Shown: positions 52,700-63,297 of the stretch, in pieces | How the letters are laid out: the number at the start of each line of letters is the position of its first letter | How positions within the stretch are numbered: the stretch's first letter is position 1 | Source: Siphonodentalium dalli | Taxonomy: Eukaryota > Mollusca > Scaphopoda > Gadilida > Siphonodentaliidae | Direction of reading: 5' to 3' | DNA: 64,000 nucleotides | NCBI GenBank assembly: GCA_032622095.1 | Contig: CP136061.1 | Coordinates: 60,223,301 to 60,287,300, forward strand | The notes under the pieces: model-generated | Told to the model about the DNA's origin: nothing | Seen by the model: the letters and a program-made list of their open reading frames with translations, nothing else | Database searches by the model: none | Position numbers and translations under genes: made by a program

Positions 52700-53690
52700 T
52701 ATATTGCATAATCATGAATGGTGTGAATTATAGTTATACAAGGCTTGGTTATATGGTCATCGGTGGTAGGTCCATGGTGAGATGTATAGGTATACAAGGA
52801 GTGATCATGTACGAGCTGAATAGGTATACATGGAGTGGTTGTTTGGCCATTGAAGTAGTGTATGGGTATGATGAGAGTAACTACATGGTCATATGTGTGT
52901 TGTTTGTGTATATTGAGAGGGACTTATGGTCATGTGTGTGATGTACAGGTGTGCCTTTGCTGGCTATATATATTGTAATTGGTGGGTGTATATGCATACA
53001 TGTGTTGGTTGTGTGATCATGTGTGGGTGTATGAATACATATGGAGCGGTTGTATGCGTGTGGGTAATGTATATAGGTGTACATGGAATTACTCTATGGT
53101 TTTTATTGTTGAAGTGTGTCTATACATGGAAAGACTATATGGCCATCAGCGGAGTGTATATGTACACCTTGAGTGGCTATATGGTCATGGTGTGGCCAAT
53201 ATGTATCCAGGAAGTGACCGTATGGTAAATGGCGAGGTTGTGTGCGGAGTATTGGTATATCTATAAGAGATGTATGGCCATTGGTGAGGTGAACATGTAT
53301 ACCTGGAGTGACTCTATAGGCATTGCTGTGGTGTATATGTATATCTTGAGTGGCTATATGGTCATGGGTTTGACAAATCCATATACAGTGAGTGATTGTA
53401 TGGCCAATGGTGAGGCGAATATGCATACAAGACGTGACTGTTTGGTCATGAATGTGAATAGGTATACAGAGAGTGACCAAACGGTCATGGGTAAGGCGTA
53501 TGTGTATATATGATGTGCCTGCGTGGTGCCTCGTGGATGTACAGTCATGTTTGGGGTGTATGGGTATATCCAAGTGTGGCTGTATGGTCATGGATGATGT
53601 GTGTGTATAAAGCGAGTGGCTACATGGTCATTTTGTATGGTGTTTATGTATATATCGAGTGACTCTATCGTCAAGGGTGTGTTGTTCATG
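52700..53690 (+). repeat. about 60-bp minisatellite, roughly 16 units
   Basis: Degenerate units of the form GGGTATACATGGAGTGACTA, TATGGTCATGGGTGAGGTG. It produces open frames on both strands (the longest is 162 codons, minus, 53591-53103) with repeating H-D-H-T-like peptides; these are artefacts of the repeat. Confidence 0.88.
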
Positions 53691-53744
53691 TGTATCTTTT
53701 GGTGGGTACCGATTTCCACAATAACTCAAGATATGTTAATCGAT

Positions 53745-54010
53745 AAAGAGGTAATTTCAGGGACTTTTCCATCTTGATGGCGTTTTATATGTACAATGGA
53801 GGAAATGGTTTCCTGGCATTAGTCAATCAATTTTGATGTCAATGGGCCAGAATGTTTATATTATTGGGTCAGCGTAGCACATAATATGGCCCTCTCAAAG
53901 TTCTGACCATTTCCGTTCAAAAACATAGCCAGAATCCCACAAGAAGTTTTCGGCAAAATTCCAATTTCACATATTTAATTTTCTCTGCCTGAACAAATTT
54001 AAGAAACGTC
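53745..54010 (-). repeat. CAAGATGGC dispersed repeat, inverted copy
   Basis: CCATCTTGATGGCG, ATAATATGGCCCTCTCAAAG, CCAGAATCCCACAAGAAG and TTTTCGGCAAAATTCCA are the reverse complement of the blocks at 52255-52580. Confidence 0.65.
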
Positions 54011-54359
54011 AATATGTATATAGTTTGAGTGTTTAACTGAAGGGTACGTGAAGCGTTGTGGTCGTTTAGTCACATTGTTCGCAGTTCACATTAAATGCGC
54101 TCTAATTTTCGGCCACAGAGCCATATATACCCCTCAATAAAAAAGAAACACTCAAACACTCAAACATTCATACTGTGTATCTTATATCTGTGTAAGATTT
54201 ATGGAGGCACGAACTCAATATATGAGTGTCCATTGCTTCAAATGTGCCTGTTTGAAGTTGCTTAAGTGAGCGTGCATGAATAAATTCCCATTTCTTATCG
54301 TAATGGCCATGTATCGATCGGATTTTGGCACGCTGAGATGTCCCTCAGCTGACCATTAT

Positions 54360-55690
54360 CACAATGTAGTAAAGTAATACTGTAGTAGAAATATACTAGA
54401 GCATTTTGCCACTACTTACTATGGTATTCTTATACTATGGCACATGTACCAGTAATTACTATACTATTAATATGGTACATTTGGTAAATGTATTGTGGTA
54501 GAAACATGGTAAACCGGCACTTGTACTCTAGTACCAGGGTACATGTACTTTACCATGGCAGTACCTGGGTACTTTACCATGTTAGTGCCTGTGTGCTTTA
54601 TTAGTACTGCAAATAATGTGGTAAATTTTAGAAGCCTTGGAATTAGAGGCTGCATAAGAGGCAACATGTTGTAGGTCACGAATGACACATGTGATTACCA
54701 AAGGTGTTAAACCCTTCTTGGATTAGCCGACTTAGAAATAACAATATTCTTGTCCCATTCTGTTAACTTTTGCACTCATTAACTGACGAAATATGATTTT
54801 CTTCTTGCAAAAAGAGAATGAAAACACATCAGCTGCGTAATGTGCTATTGTGAAATAAAGTTATCGCTCATGGTAATACCAGTGTACAACCGTGGTAGTA
54901 CAATGGTGCATTTGATTTGGGTTGGTTCCAGTTAGAGGTGGATTTTATAATTAACTGAGTTCTACATTCCCTAGTATTAAAGACATATTATGTACTTGTT
55001 CGGGTGCGTGAAACTGGTAAGTTAGTATGCAAGTGCTATGCCAACTGGAGGATGTAGCATTCTACTAACATCACCGAAAATCTCAAGCAAATCGACCGTA
55101 CCGCTCCACAGAAAACATCGTCTGAACTACGCTAAATTGTAAACATTTACTTCTCGAATCGGGACGCAACTATCGACGATAAACTAACGAAAACGATTTC
55201 GCCATCGACAGTCACTGCATTTAATTAATATATAAGAATGACGGTGTGTGTTGTCAATTTAGATATCATATTTGTTAAAATAACTGCTTTGAACAAGATT
55301 ATTCTCTATTTCTATTTGATCACCCTATCGAATTGTTTCACATCACTTTAATGGTATTTGTCAGCTAATAACACATCCTATGATATCGAATGAGGTGATG
55401 TAATACCATGGTAGAAAATCATGGTAGAAAACCCTTGTACAATACCATGCAACCATGGTGCTACTGTGGAAAAATACACTACACATTCGTATTACCACGG
55501 TGGTATCAACTTTATCATATACATTAGAATAATCTGGTGCCATGGTGCAACTTTTGGCAAAATACACTTTACAATGGTGCCATGCACATTACAGTACCAT
55601 AGTAAATATCACTTTACCGTGGTAGTACCATGATAGTAACATACTAGCGTGACAAACTGTGACACGGTAGAGTACCCTTGTACAGTACCT
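54360..55690. repeat. ACCATGGTA-rich degenerate repeat
   Basis: Two clusters (54360-54620 and 55390-55690) of short palindromic words such as TACCATGGTA, GTACCAGGGTACATGTAC and CACTTTACCATGGTAG, separated by about 0.8 kb of ordinary sequence. They may be the two ends of one foldback element; no clear termini were found. Confidence 0.5.
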
Positions 55691-55852
55691 TCTTACCTGA
55701 ACAGATAGCGATGATGCATCACGTACTATAAAGGCGCCGATGCATATATACTGTACTAACTAATTATGCATGAATCGAATTAAGAGCTTTGTGTGTGCAT
55801 GCATTCCGTGGTATATATATATATCACATGTATGTCATGTATAACCGCGTGG

Positions 55853-56062
55853 TGTCAGGTAAAATACGTAATTTTGTTGAATAAGAACATAACTTCAGGG
55901 GTACTGAACACTGGCCATGCAGGCACACAAACTTCAGAAACTCTCAATAGCTAGTACATAACACGCTTACAATACATGTACTCACCCGTATGTGTAAGCA
56001 TCCAGTCCCGATCAGATCATCAGCCGCGAGTGCACAATGTAAACGGGTGAATGTTATTACCT
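55853..56062 (-). promoter_or_regulatory. upstream block of copy B with proposed noncoding exon
   Basis: Partner of 32858-33054. Minus strand: GGACTGGATGCTTACACATA then CGG|GTGAGTACATG, a strong donor (intron would start at 55985). Conservation ends sharply at 56062. Promoter and exon status are inferred. Confidence 0.45.
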
Positions 56063-56339
56063 GGTCGGATTATTGCTATTGATATGGGAACCCGCGGAGT
56101 CAATAAACGCGACGCGATATTTATGTTCATAAATGTTATATAAACCCACAGGCGATAAGCTATGCAATCGCAGCAATTCTATGGAATCGTTTTATTCCTT
56201 TAAGTGTTCTAGTTAGCTGACAAGGTATCGATTGCTATAATTAGCAGAGTCTCTTGTGTACACGTCATGATTGTGTCTCTTGCGAATGACGTCTTTCTTT
56301 TATGTCTGTCTGGCTACATTACAAGAATTCACTTGATAA

Positions 56340-56987
56340 GGTGACACTCCACAGTTTCTGCAGGGATTGGTGCAAAAATAAGGGGGCCCCAATTCAATGA
56401 AAAATAACTGAAATGTGATCCCACAACACATATACAATGTATACATACCTGGGTTGAGCACATACTAGGCTTAAAGATTTTGGTACAGAATTGTCATTTT
56501 AATGGGGGTAGCAAGAGTTATGCCCCTTGATTGTGTGCCTGAAAAATGAAATTTGGATGCAAAAATGGCCAAAATAAGCGATTTTCAGGCCCATGGGACA
56601 CAAAAACCAGACAATCTATGGTATAGCCGCCTATGTTGTCTGGAAGAACACTGTTTCCTCACAAAAATATCAAAAAATTTCAAACTTCTCACCAATGTAA
56701 TTTTTTTTTTTATATTTTTCATGCAGATGACAAATTTTAGGTGCTAAAAAGTCACGCTGGTGTCTGGAGCCACTGTTTCGCAGAAATCGCTACTACTTCA
56801 TACTGGTGGGGTCAAGGTCACCTGAAACAATATTTTTCAAAACTCAAAGACATCCTCTAAAAATCCACACATATTCATAACTAACCTTCTCTCAATAAAC
56901 ATACCACACCCATGGTGACAGAAAACACTGGTACTCTATTCTAAGAAATTTACCCCTACTGATCATTCGAAACTGTGGAGTGTCACC
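56340..56987. mobile_element. TIR element with TAA target duplication, 648 bp
   Basis: Perfect 19-bp ends GGTGACACTCCACAGTTTC and inverse. TAA lies directly outside both (56337-56339 and 56988-56990), consistent with PIF/Harbinger-type insertion. No transposase; one chance frame of 64 codons inside. Confidence 0.75.
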
Positions 56988-56990
56988 TAA

Positions 56991-57669
56991 GGGCTTCACA
57001 GAAGGCCGAAAGCTTGCGCGCATTATACACCAAGAAAACCATAGTCAGAAATGGTAACGCCACACCAAGATTATGGTATTACATATAAATAGAAATTATA
57101 AAAAATACATAAAATATTTTGATAACAATTGCGTTTAAACAAGTAATCCTTCAAATTATTACTAACAAAGTAAACGACTGTGGGGTCACTCAACATATTA
57201 TAAAGACTTGGACATAGTATACTGTAAATACTAAAATTTAAATGAAATAATTAAAAGATAAAATTTAGCAAGTAGTAAAAGTTAAATTTTCTCATTTTTG
57301 TTTTGGTTAAATAAAGCAATAATTTAAAAGTAACATTTGGTTTAAAAAAAATGATTGACCGTGGCTCTTCCAATAATTGCGCGACTGACCTGGTCAATTG
57401 TTCTTAAGAAGTTGTTTTGATAATTACTATGGAGGGAAATAGTTGTGGCTTCGCAAGTAATTACCTTGGTGACGTGATGTTAACAAATATGAACTCCAGT
57501 TAACCAAGGACGCTTCATACCAAATATAAGGTGAATTATTAATTCTTTAGAAGTTGTTTTAAGATTTACTATGGGGGGGGGGAAGAATTGTGGTGCTGGC
57601 TTCGCAACTATTTGACCTCATTGTAACAAATATAAATATTAGTCACTCAGGCAATAGATGTATCTATTC
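56991..57669. other. AT-rich intergenic stretch
   Basis: No gene. A run of G at 57573-57581 and a doubled motif (AGAAGTTGTTTTGATAATTACTATGG at about 57410 and AGAAGTTGTTTTAAGATTTACTATGG at about 57550 read as two partial copies). Confidence 0.5.
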
Positions 57670-59960
57670 TGTATATTAACTTATTGGGTCTTACGTGTCT
57701 TGAGATGTCTAAATAGTTTTCGATGGACAGATCGCGCAAGGGACCCACGCCAATATTCTCTGTTGGGATTCCAATTGTTGGCTCATTAAATAAGCACATA
57801 TGCTTAAGATACAGTCGCACGCTCCCGTAAGTCGGGTTTTGGATCACAGTTAATGAAAATATCATTGAAATTATCGGTTTCCCCCAATAAACATCCATAT
57901 CTTGAATATACATGTTTTGGAGCAGAATTAGGCAGTCCATATTGGACGCCATCATGGAATTTATTTTGTTTTGATTTTCACACATAATTATTAGTTATAT
58001 GGATGGAGTTCTCATTAAACCTCACATCCTTGTATTGTTACAGTAATACCCAAAGTAATTGACCACTTAACCACATCAGAATTATTGGTAATTTTTCAGG
58101 ATTTGAAATCCTGAAAATTTACCAATAATTTTGCTGTGGTCAATTACTTTGGACATTACTGTATGAGGATTGAGTTATCATTAAACCTCAAATCCTTATA
58201 TTGGTTACAGTAATGCCCAAAGTAATTGACCACTTAACCACAGCAGAATTATGTTTTTTTTCAGCATTTACAATCCTCAAATTACCCATTATTCTGCTGT
58301 GGTTAAGTGGTCAATTGCTTTGAACATTACTGTATGATGATTGAGTTATCATTAAACCTCAAATCCTTATATTGGTTACAGTAATGCCCAAAGTAATTGA
58401 CCCTTTAACCACAGCATAATTATGGGTAATTTTTCAGGATTTAGAATCATGAAAAAATACACACAATTTTGCTGTGGTTAAGTGATGAATTACTTTGGAC
58501 ATTACTGTATGTAGATGGAGTTAAACCTCACATCAGTGTGTTGGGGATTTGGACCTTGACTTGGGACATTTTGTTTTTAACGCAACAAATGCGCGTACAC
58601 CGTATACACAAATTTGTTATGTAACCAGAGTTTTTCTTGGATAAGATGAGTTTGAAGCCTGCTTACATTTCAAAAAGCGGATCTCGACGCTTTGAAGCAA
58701 AAGTTACAAAAGATAAAATGTGTATGTGACGAGACTATAATACAAATGAAAAAATATATTGAGGGAGGGGTGGGCGATACAGGGAACTAAGGGTTGAACC
58801 GATATAAATTTGTAGAGCAATAACGACCAATGTTGACATATTATGCATATCAACTCTACTGTTGCAACAAGGCTATAAAATAGGGGGGTCTCAGAATCTT
58901 AGTCATCTCTATATAGTGCCAGAATAGTCATTTATGGAGTTCTATAAGATGTTGGTTATATGGACTCGGAGAAAAAAGGGGTTTGTACCGATGAAGTTGA
59001 TGAACTGACATAAATTAGTGGATCGATGTTGCCATGTAATGCATCGTGACTACTAAAGCAGCAATTATATAATATTGGGGGGGGGGGGGGTCTGAAATTA
59101 TCTCTATAGTTGGCACCAGGATTATATAGAAAGGAATAGCAATTGATATACATATACGGTATACTATAGTAATACCATAGACATATAAGTACAAGTATCA
59201 CGAGATAAAATATTACGTAACATGACTATATACCGATGAAAGAAATAAATAAATTGGACCGGGATTAGAGGTTGGGTTGGTTATATGTGGATAATTGGAT
59301 ATGGAATTCATACCGATGAAACGATACAAATTAGTGGAGCGATAAAGACACTTAGTCAGGCTACGCGGGGGAAATAGGGGTTGATACTGATACGATAGAC
59401 CGAAATAAATTTGTCGAGTGATAATGACCAATGTTGACGTATACCGTAACGCGACTGTACTGTCACACAATTATCAGGTAGAACCGGTCAAATATGACAG
59501 GGTTCAGCACGTAATTATTTCTTAGATCGAAGAAATGAATTTTTTTTTTTCGATGATAAATTTAACACAGGTCAGGATTTCTCATTAAAATCGATTTATG
59601 TCTATAAAACTGTCATTTTTCAAAATTTTGAGCTGAAACTTGGTGTGTATGTTTATAATACTACTATATTCTTAAAATGACAGAGTTCAGCGCGTAATTA
59701 TGTTTTAGATGGAAGAAATTGAATTTGTTTTCGATAAAAAATTTACAGCGTGTACGGCCTACGGGTCATTGAGTATGCTCAATTTTTGTAAACAAACTTT
59801 TGTCAATAGCCGTTTTGGTCAAACTAAACCTTCTTCGACCGGGACAGCAGATCCGAATAGTAGCTAAGATGTATTTAGATAGAATTATCAAAAGAATATG
59901 ACCGATCAGGGTACATTTTATGAGAATAGAGTGGAGAAATCTTGGTGATAATTCCAGAAA
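57670..59960 (-). repeat. 2.4 kb dispersed repeat, copy 2 (inverted)
   Basis: The reverse complement aligns with 18655-21060 throughout, including three palindromic units, poly-G at 59079-59091 and the doubled 185-bp segment at 59530-59745. The shared frame near the outer end reads KCTLIGxILLIILSKYILAT in both copies. Confidence 0.8.
58041..58507. repeat. three palindromic MITE units (inverted partner)
   Basis: Units at 58041-58161, 58208-58332 and 58379-58507 with CAGTAATGCCCAAAGTAATT ends. They are the counterpart of 20265-20741; the first lacks part of one arm (AAGTGG missing near 58140). Confidence 0.8.
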
Positions 59961-60009
59961 ATAAAGATGAAGGTGAATCATAATTAAACTTCCCACAATG
60001 CACTTCACT

Positions 60010-60460
60010 AAACCAGGGGTTCTCAATGGGTTACACATTATTTTCAGTCTATCAGATTATTTATATTTTCAACAACAAGTGACTTTAAGTTTACAATTTC
60101 AGCCTATCCTGACTCTATCGATACGATTTAACACATTTTCAAAAACGTATTATACACCGGTGGCGTTAACTTTACAATTTAAGCATCTACGTGATTCTAT
60201 CGGTACGATTGAGTAAGGTACAAACAAGAATACATCAGGGGCTCCCAATGGGTTATATATTATTTTCAGTCTATCAAATTATTTATATTTTCAACAACAT
60301 ATTATTACACCGGTGACTTTAAGTTTACAATTTGAGCCTGTCCTGACTCTATCGATACGATTTATCATATTTTCATAAACGTATTATACACCGGTGGCGT
60401 TAACTTTACAATTTCGGCATCTACGTGATTCTATCGGTACGATTAAGTAAGGTACAAACA
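60010..60460 (+). repeat. two-unit tandem duplication, about 225 bp
   Basis: AATGGGTTAC(or T)A, ATTATTTTCAGTCTATCA, CCTGACTCTATCGATACGAT, ACACCGGTGGCGTTAACTTT and GTGATTCTATCGGTACGATT occur in order in both halves, starting at 60015 and 60238. Confidence 0.85.
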
Positions 60461-60605
60461 ATCTCCAAGAATACATTCGCCCTGTCCACCACGCAATATC
60501 AAAATCTCAGAAGCTAGAAACACCACAGGTGGCGTAATAACAAGAAAACTAAGATGCATGCATCAGGTCGGCCGTGAACTATCTACCATAGAATTGTTGT
60601 AGCTG

Positions 60606-60996
60606 TCGATTATACATTTTGGAACACCTGTCTGTATGTATGTGTGTATGCATGAATGCATGTGTGTATGTGTTATAGACTCTAACACTGCTCGACTGAT
60701 CCGACTCGGATTTGGTATTTAACGTGTCAACTTGACCTCGCTCATAGGCATGTTTCTGGACCTTGACCGATCCGACTAAAAATTTGTGTGTAGGACTACT
60801 TCGATCATCCGGGAGCAATATGGACGGGTCCAATTTCACGTGGGACCATGTTCTCGAACGTGTTGATATAGGCATGTTTCTGGACCAATTGAACAATAGT
60901 TTGGCCAGACGCTGTATATACTGGGTACTGTCCAGATGGAGGCGATCACCAAAAAAAATAAATAATAGCCCGAACGAAGTCGAGTACATCAGCTAG
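60606..60996 (+). mobile_element. Helitron-like element, unit 3
   Basis: Begins TCGATTATACATTTTGGAAC and CTGTCTGTATGTATG, and ends AGCCCGAACGAAGTCGAGTA, CATCAG, CTAG (60993-60996) followed by T. It resembles the 38.6-39.5 kb units in opposite orientation, but the 3' hairpin is degenerate. The internal repeat differs (AGGCATGTTTCTGGACC twice). Confidence 0.55.
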
Positions 60997-61495
60997 TTTA
61001 ATACATATTTTGGACATTTGTCTGTCTGTTTGTCTGTTAGCTATGGCCGGGAAAACTGCCGGACAGATTTGATGAAATTTGATACCTAGGGAAAATTACT
61101 TCCAGGGAGTTTTTTGGACGGGTCAAATCTTGATCCCGACCTGACTTTGACATTCAAAAAGATCAATTCAAGGTCAAATCTGGTAAAACGGAAGTATTTC
61201 AACGAAATTTAATACCTACTGTTACTTTTGTCCCAGGAGTGTTTCGGGTGGGTCAAATCATGACCCTGACCTGATCTTGACATTCAAATTTGTCAATTCA
61301 AGGTCAAATCGGGTAAAGCCGGGCGGATTTCGACGGGTACTTTTGTCGTGACTTTTGTCCGGGGAGTGTTTTGGACGGGTCAAATCGTGACCCGACATGA
61401 CGTTCACCTTTAAAATGGTCAATTCAAGGTTAAATCGCGAAATTCTCCGAAAATCAGAGGGGAACATCCCGGACGAAGTCGGATCCACCAGCTAC
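60997..61495 (+). mobile_element. Helitron-like element, unit 4
   Basis: Begins TTTAATACATATTTTGGACA and TGTCTGTCTGTTTGTCTG directly after unit 3 and ends CCCGGACGAAGTCGGATCCA, CCAG, CTAC (not CTRR, so mutated). It contains about three units of 110 to 130 bp with GTTTTGGACGGGTCAAATC and TCAATTCAAGGTCAAATC. Confidence 0.55.
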
Positions 61496-61674
61496 TATTA
61501 TATATTTCTAGATTTAGTTACAAACTAAATACCTGTATATTGTACAAAGAAATGTTTGACAAATATATCTGTATCAATATTACCATACGGGTCATTAAAA
61601 TAGATACGACGAAACAAATTTTGAAGGGTGCATGTATCAGGTAAATTTTTATATTTCAAATGATGACAGGAATG

Positions 61675-63000
61675 CGGAAAGTTGAAGTACCTACGTAATA
61701 CTGGCTATCCGAATGAAGAGATATACATGTATATAAAAACCAAAATAGAAGATGACTGCTGGCGACAATGTTTTCCAAAAAAATTCAAAGCATTCGATAG
61801 CTCCCATCTAGTTGTCAGCCCGAAGATCAATATGAAGTTTGGTGACTATCAGATGAGGGATATGTCTGTACAGTTGCTAAACAATTCAGTCATGCAAAAG
61901 AGGATCAAACAGTAAGATACCAAATTGCTGCCTGTGGTAATGTTTTTTATCGAAATTCGGGAAAATTAGATTACTCGCACCCTGGTTATCCAGAAGATCA
62001 TTGTGGAATATGGTGACGATCGGACAAGGGGTGTCGTCTGTAGGATCAACCAAATTATTTAGCCATAAAAATAGTAAAATTCAAGATCACCGCTGGCAGT
62101 GATGTCTTCACGAGGACAGTTTGAGAACAAAATATGGCTAACAACTAGCGGTGACCCAAAATATCCACATGAGAAAAAGTTCTCCAATAAAAGCTGGCTG
62201 CAGGGTGCGCCAATTGATTCAAATTCGAAATTTAGCAGGGTGTACTGCAATTTGATAGACTGAAGGACAAAACCACTGAATCCGTTGAATCAATATACAT
62301 GTATACATGGATTAATTTATATGCATTGTTATACACAGTACTGGTATATAAAGGTACTGAAAATAACAATATTACTATATCATGGCTATGGGTTCTAATA
62401 TCCGAATATGACAGCTGAGAACTTGGTGTGAATTGAAGAGTGGTGGTGTCTCAAGTATATCTAACCCTCCACGTTAGGAACATGCCATTAAATGTCATAA
62501 GTATAATCTAGCTTGAGGACAGAAGTTATCCATAAAACCCCCCTTAATTCAACCAGGTCCTCGCGCGGTGTATGGTCGATCACATGATGATCTAGGGGGA
62601 TTAGAATTGTTGTATAAAAACAGCACTGCATGTAAATATAAAATAAAATAGTGCTACATCTTATTACAGATTATTGTCATATATAATCAGTGACTATACA
62701 GACAGTCTGACAAAGTAAAGTTTCAGTGACACTCTATCCGAAGAGGGGAATAATTCCATCTGTTACAGTCAATGGAGCAATTATGAATCTGGAAAGGTGA
62801 AATTTCTAAGTAATACTAGATATCGACATGACGCAATAACATATAACGTAAATGCAATATGGCCGCTGGCGACCATTTTTTCCTATAAAATTAAAAAAAT
62901 ATTTGATAGCTCTCATCTGATAGATCAATATCAAGATAAATATGAAGTTTGGTGATGATCGGATGAGTGAAGTGGACTGTGCTAAACGGTTTAGTAATGC
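61675..63000 (+). repeat. degenerate repeat, at least three partial copies
   Basis: GAAGATGACTGCTGGCGAC, TTCGATAGCTCCCATCTA, AAGATCAATATGAAGTTTGG and GACTATCAGATGAG (61745-61860) recur at 62860-62975 (ATATGGCCGCTGGCGACC, TTTGATAGCTCTCATCTGAT, AATATGAAGTTTGGTGATGA), and partially at 61995-62105. Confidence 0.65.
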
Positions 63001-63235
63001 TTAAAAAGATTCTTACCTTAATATTTTTATGTTCACTTTATAAACTTCACTGAGTCATCTTTGTCATGTATTGAGTTTGATATCTTTTGTTAACAGTTTA
63101 TAAATCATATATGTCTCATGTTTGTTATTTTAATTTATGTGTTTATTATCATTAAATAAAGTTTCATTCCTTAAAAAGATTCTTACCTCAATGTTTTTAT
63201 GTTCACTTTATAAACTCCACTGAGTCATCTTTTAT
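63000..63235 (+). repeat. direct repeat, about 62 bp, two copies
   Basis: TTAAAAAGATTCTTACCTTA through ACTGAGTCATCTTT at 63001-63062 recurs at 63171-63232 with four changes. Confidence 0.85.
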
Positions 63236-63297
63236 TCCGAGCTGGCCTTTTATTCCGAGTTGGCACACGTCGATTGGGGCGAGTTAGCCCTGGGGCG

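Larger units (their letters stand above)
49405..55985 (-). other. copy B putative leader intron
   Basis: 6.6 kb between the coding start exon and the proposed noncoding exon. 49440-50900 shows nothing recognisable. 50950-51200 matches copy A around the Penelope insertion. The rest holds dispersed repeats, a minisatellite and a CCATGGTA-rich repeat. Confidence 0.5.
36940..56062. repeat. tandem duplication unit B
   Basis: Partner of 4820-33054, in the same orientation. It lacks the Penelope complex, the palindrome array, the intron-3 Harbinger-like element and the 2.4 kb repeat of unit A, and has its own insertions (Helitron-like pair, TTAA MITE in intron 3, 60-bp minisatellite). Confidence 0.8.

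Noticed and set aside
53103-53591. 162-codon minus-strand frame
   Set aside because: It lies entirely in the 60-bp minisatellite and shows repeating His/Thr/Ile peptides produced by the unit; the plus strand is equally open.
57647-57985. 112-codon frame shared with 20802-20996
   Set aside because: The peptide match follows from DNA similarity of the 2.4 kb repeat; only part of the frame is open in the other copy and no domain is seen.
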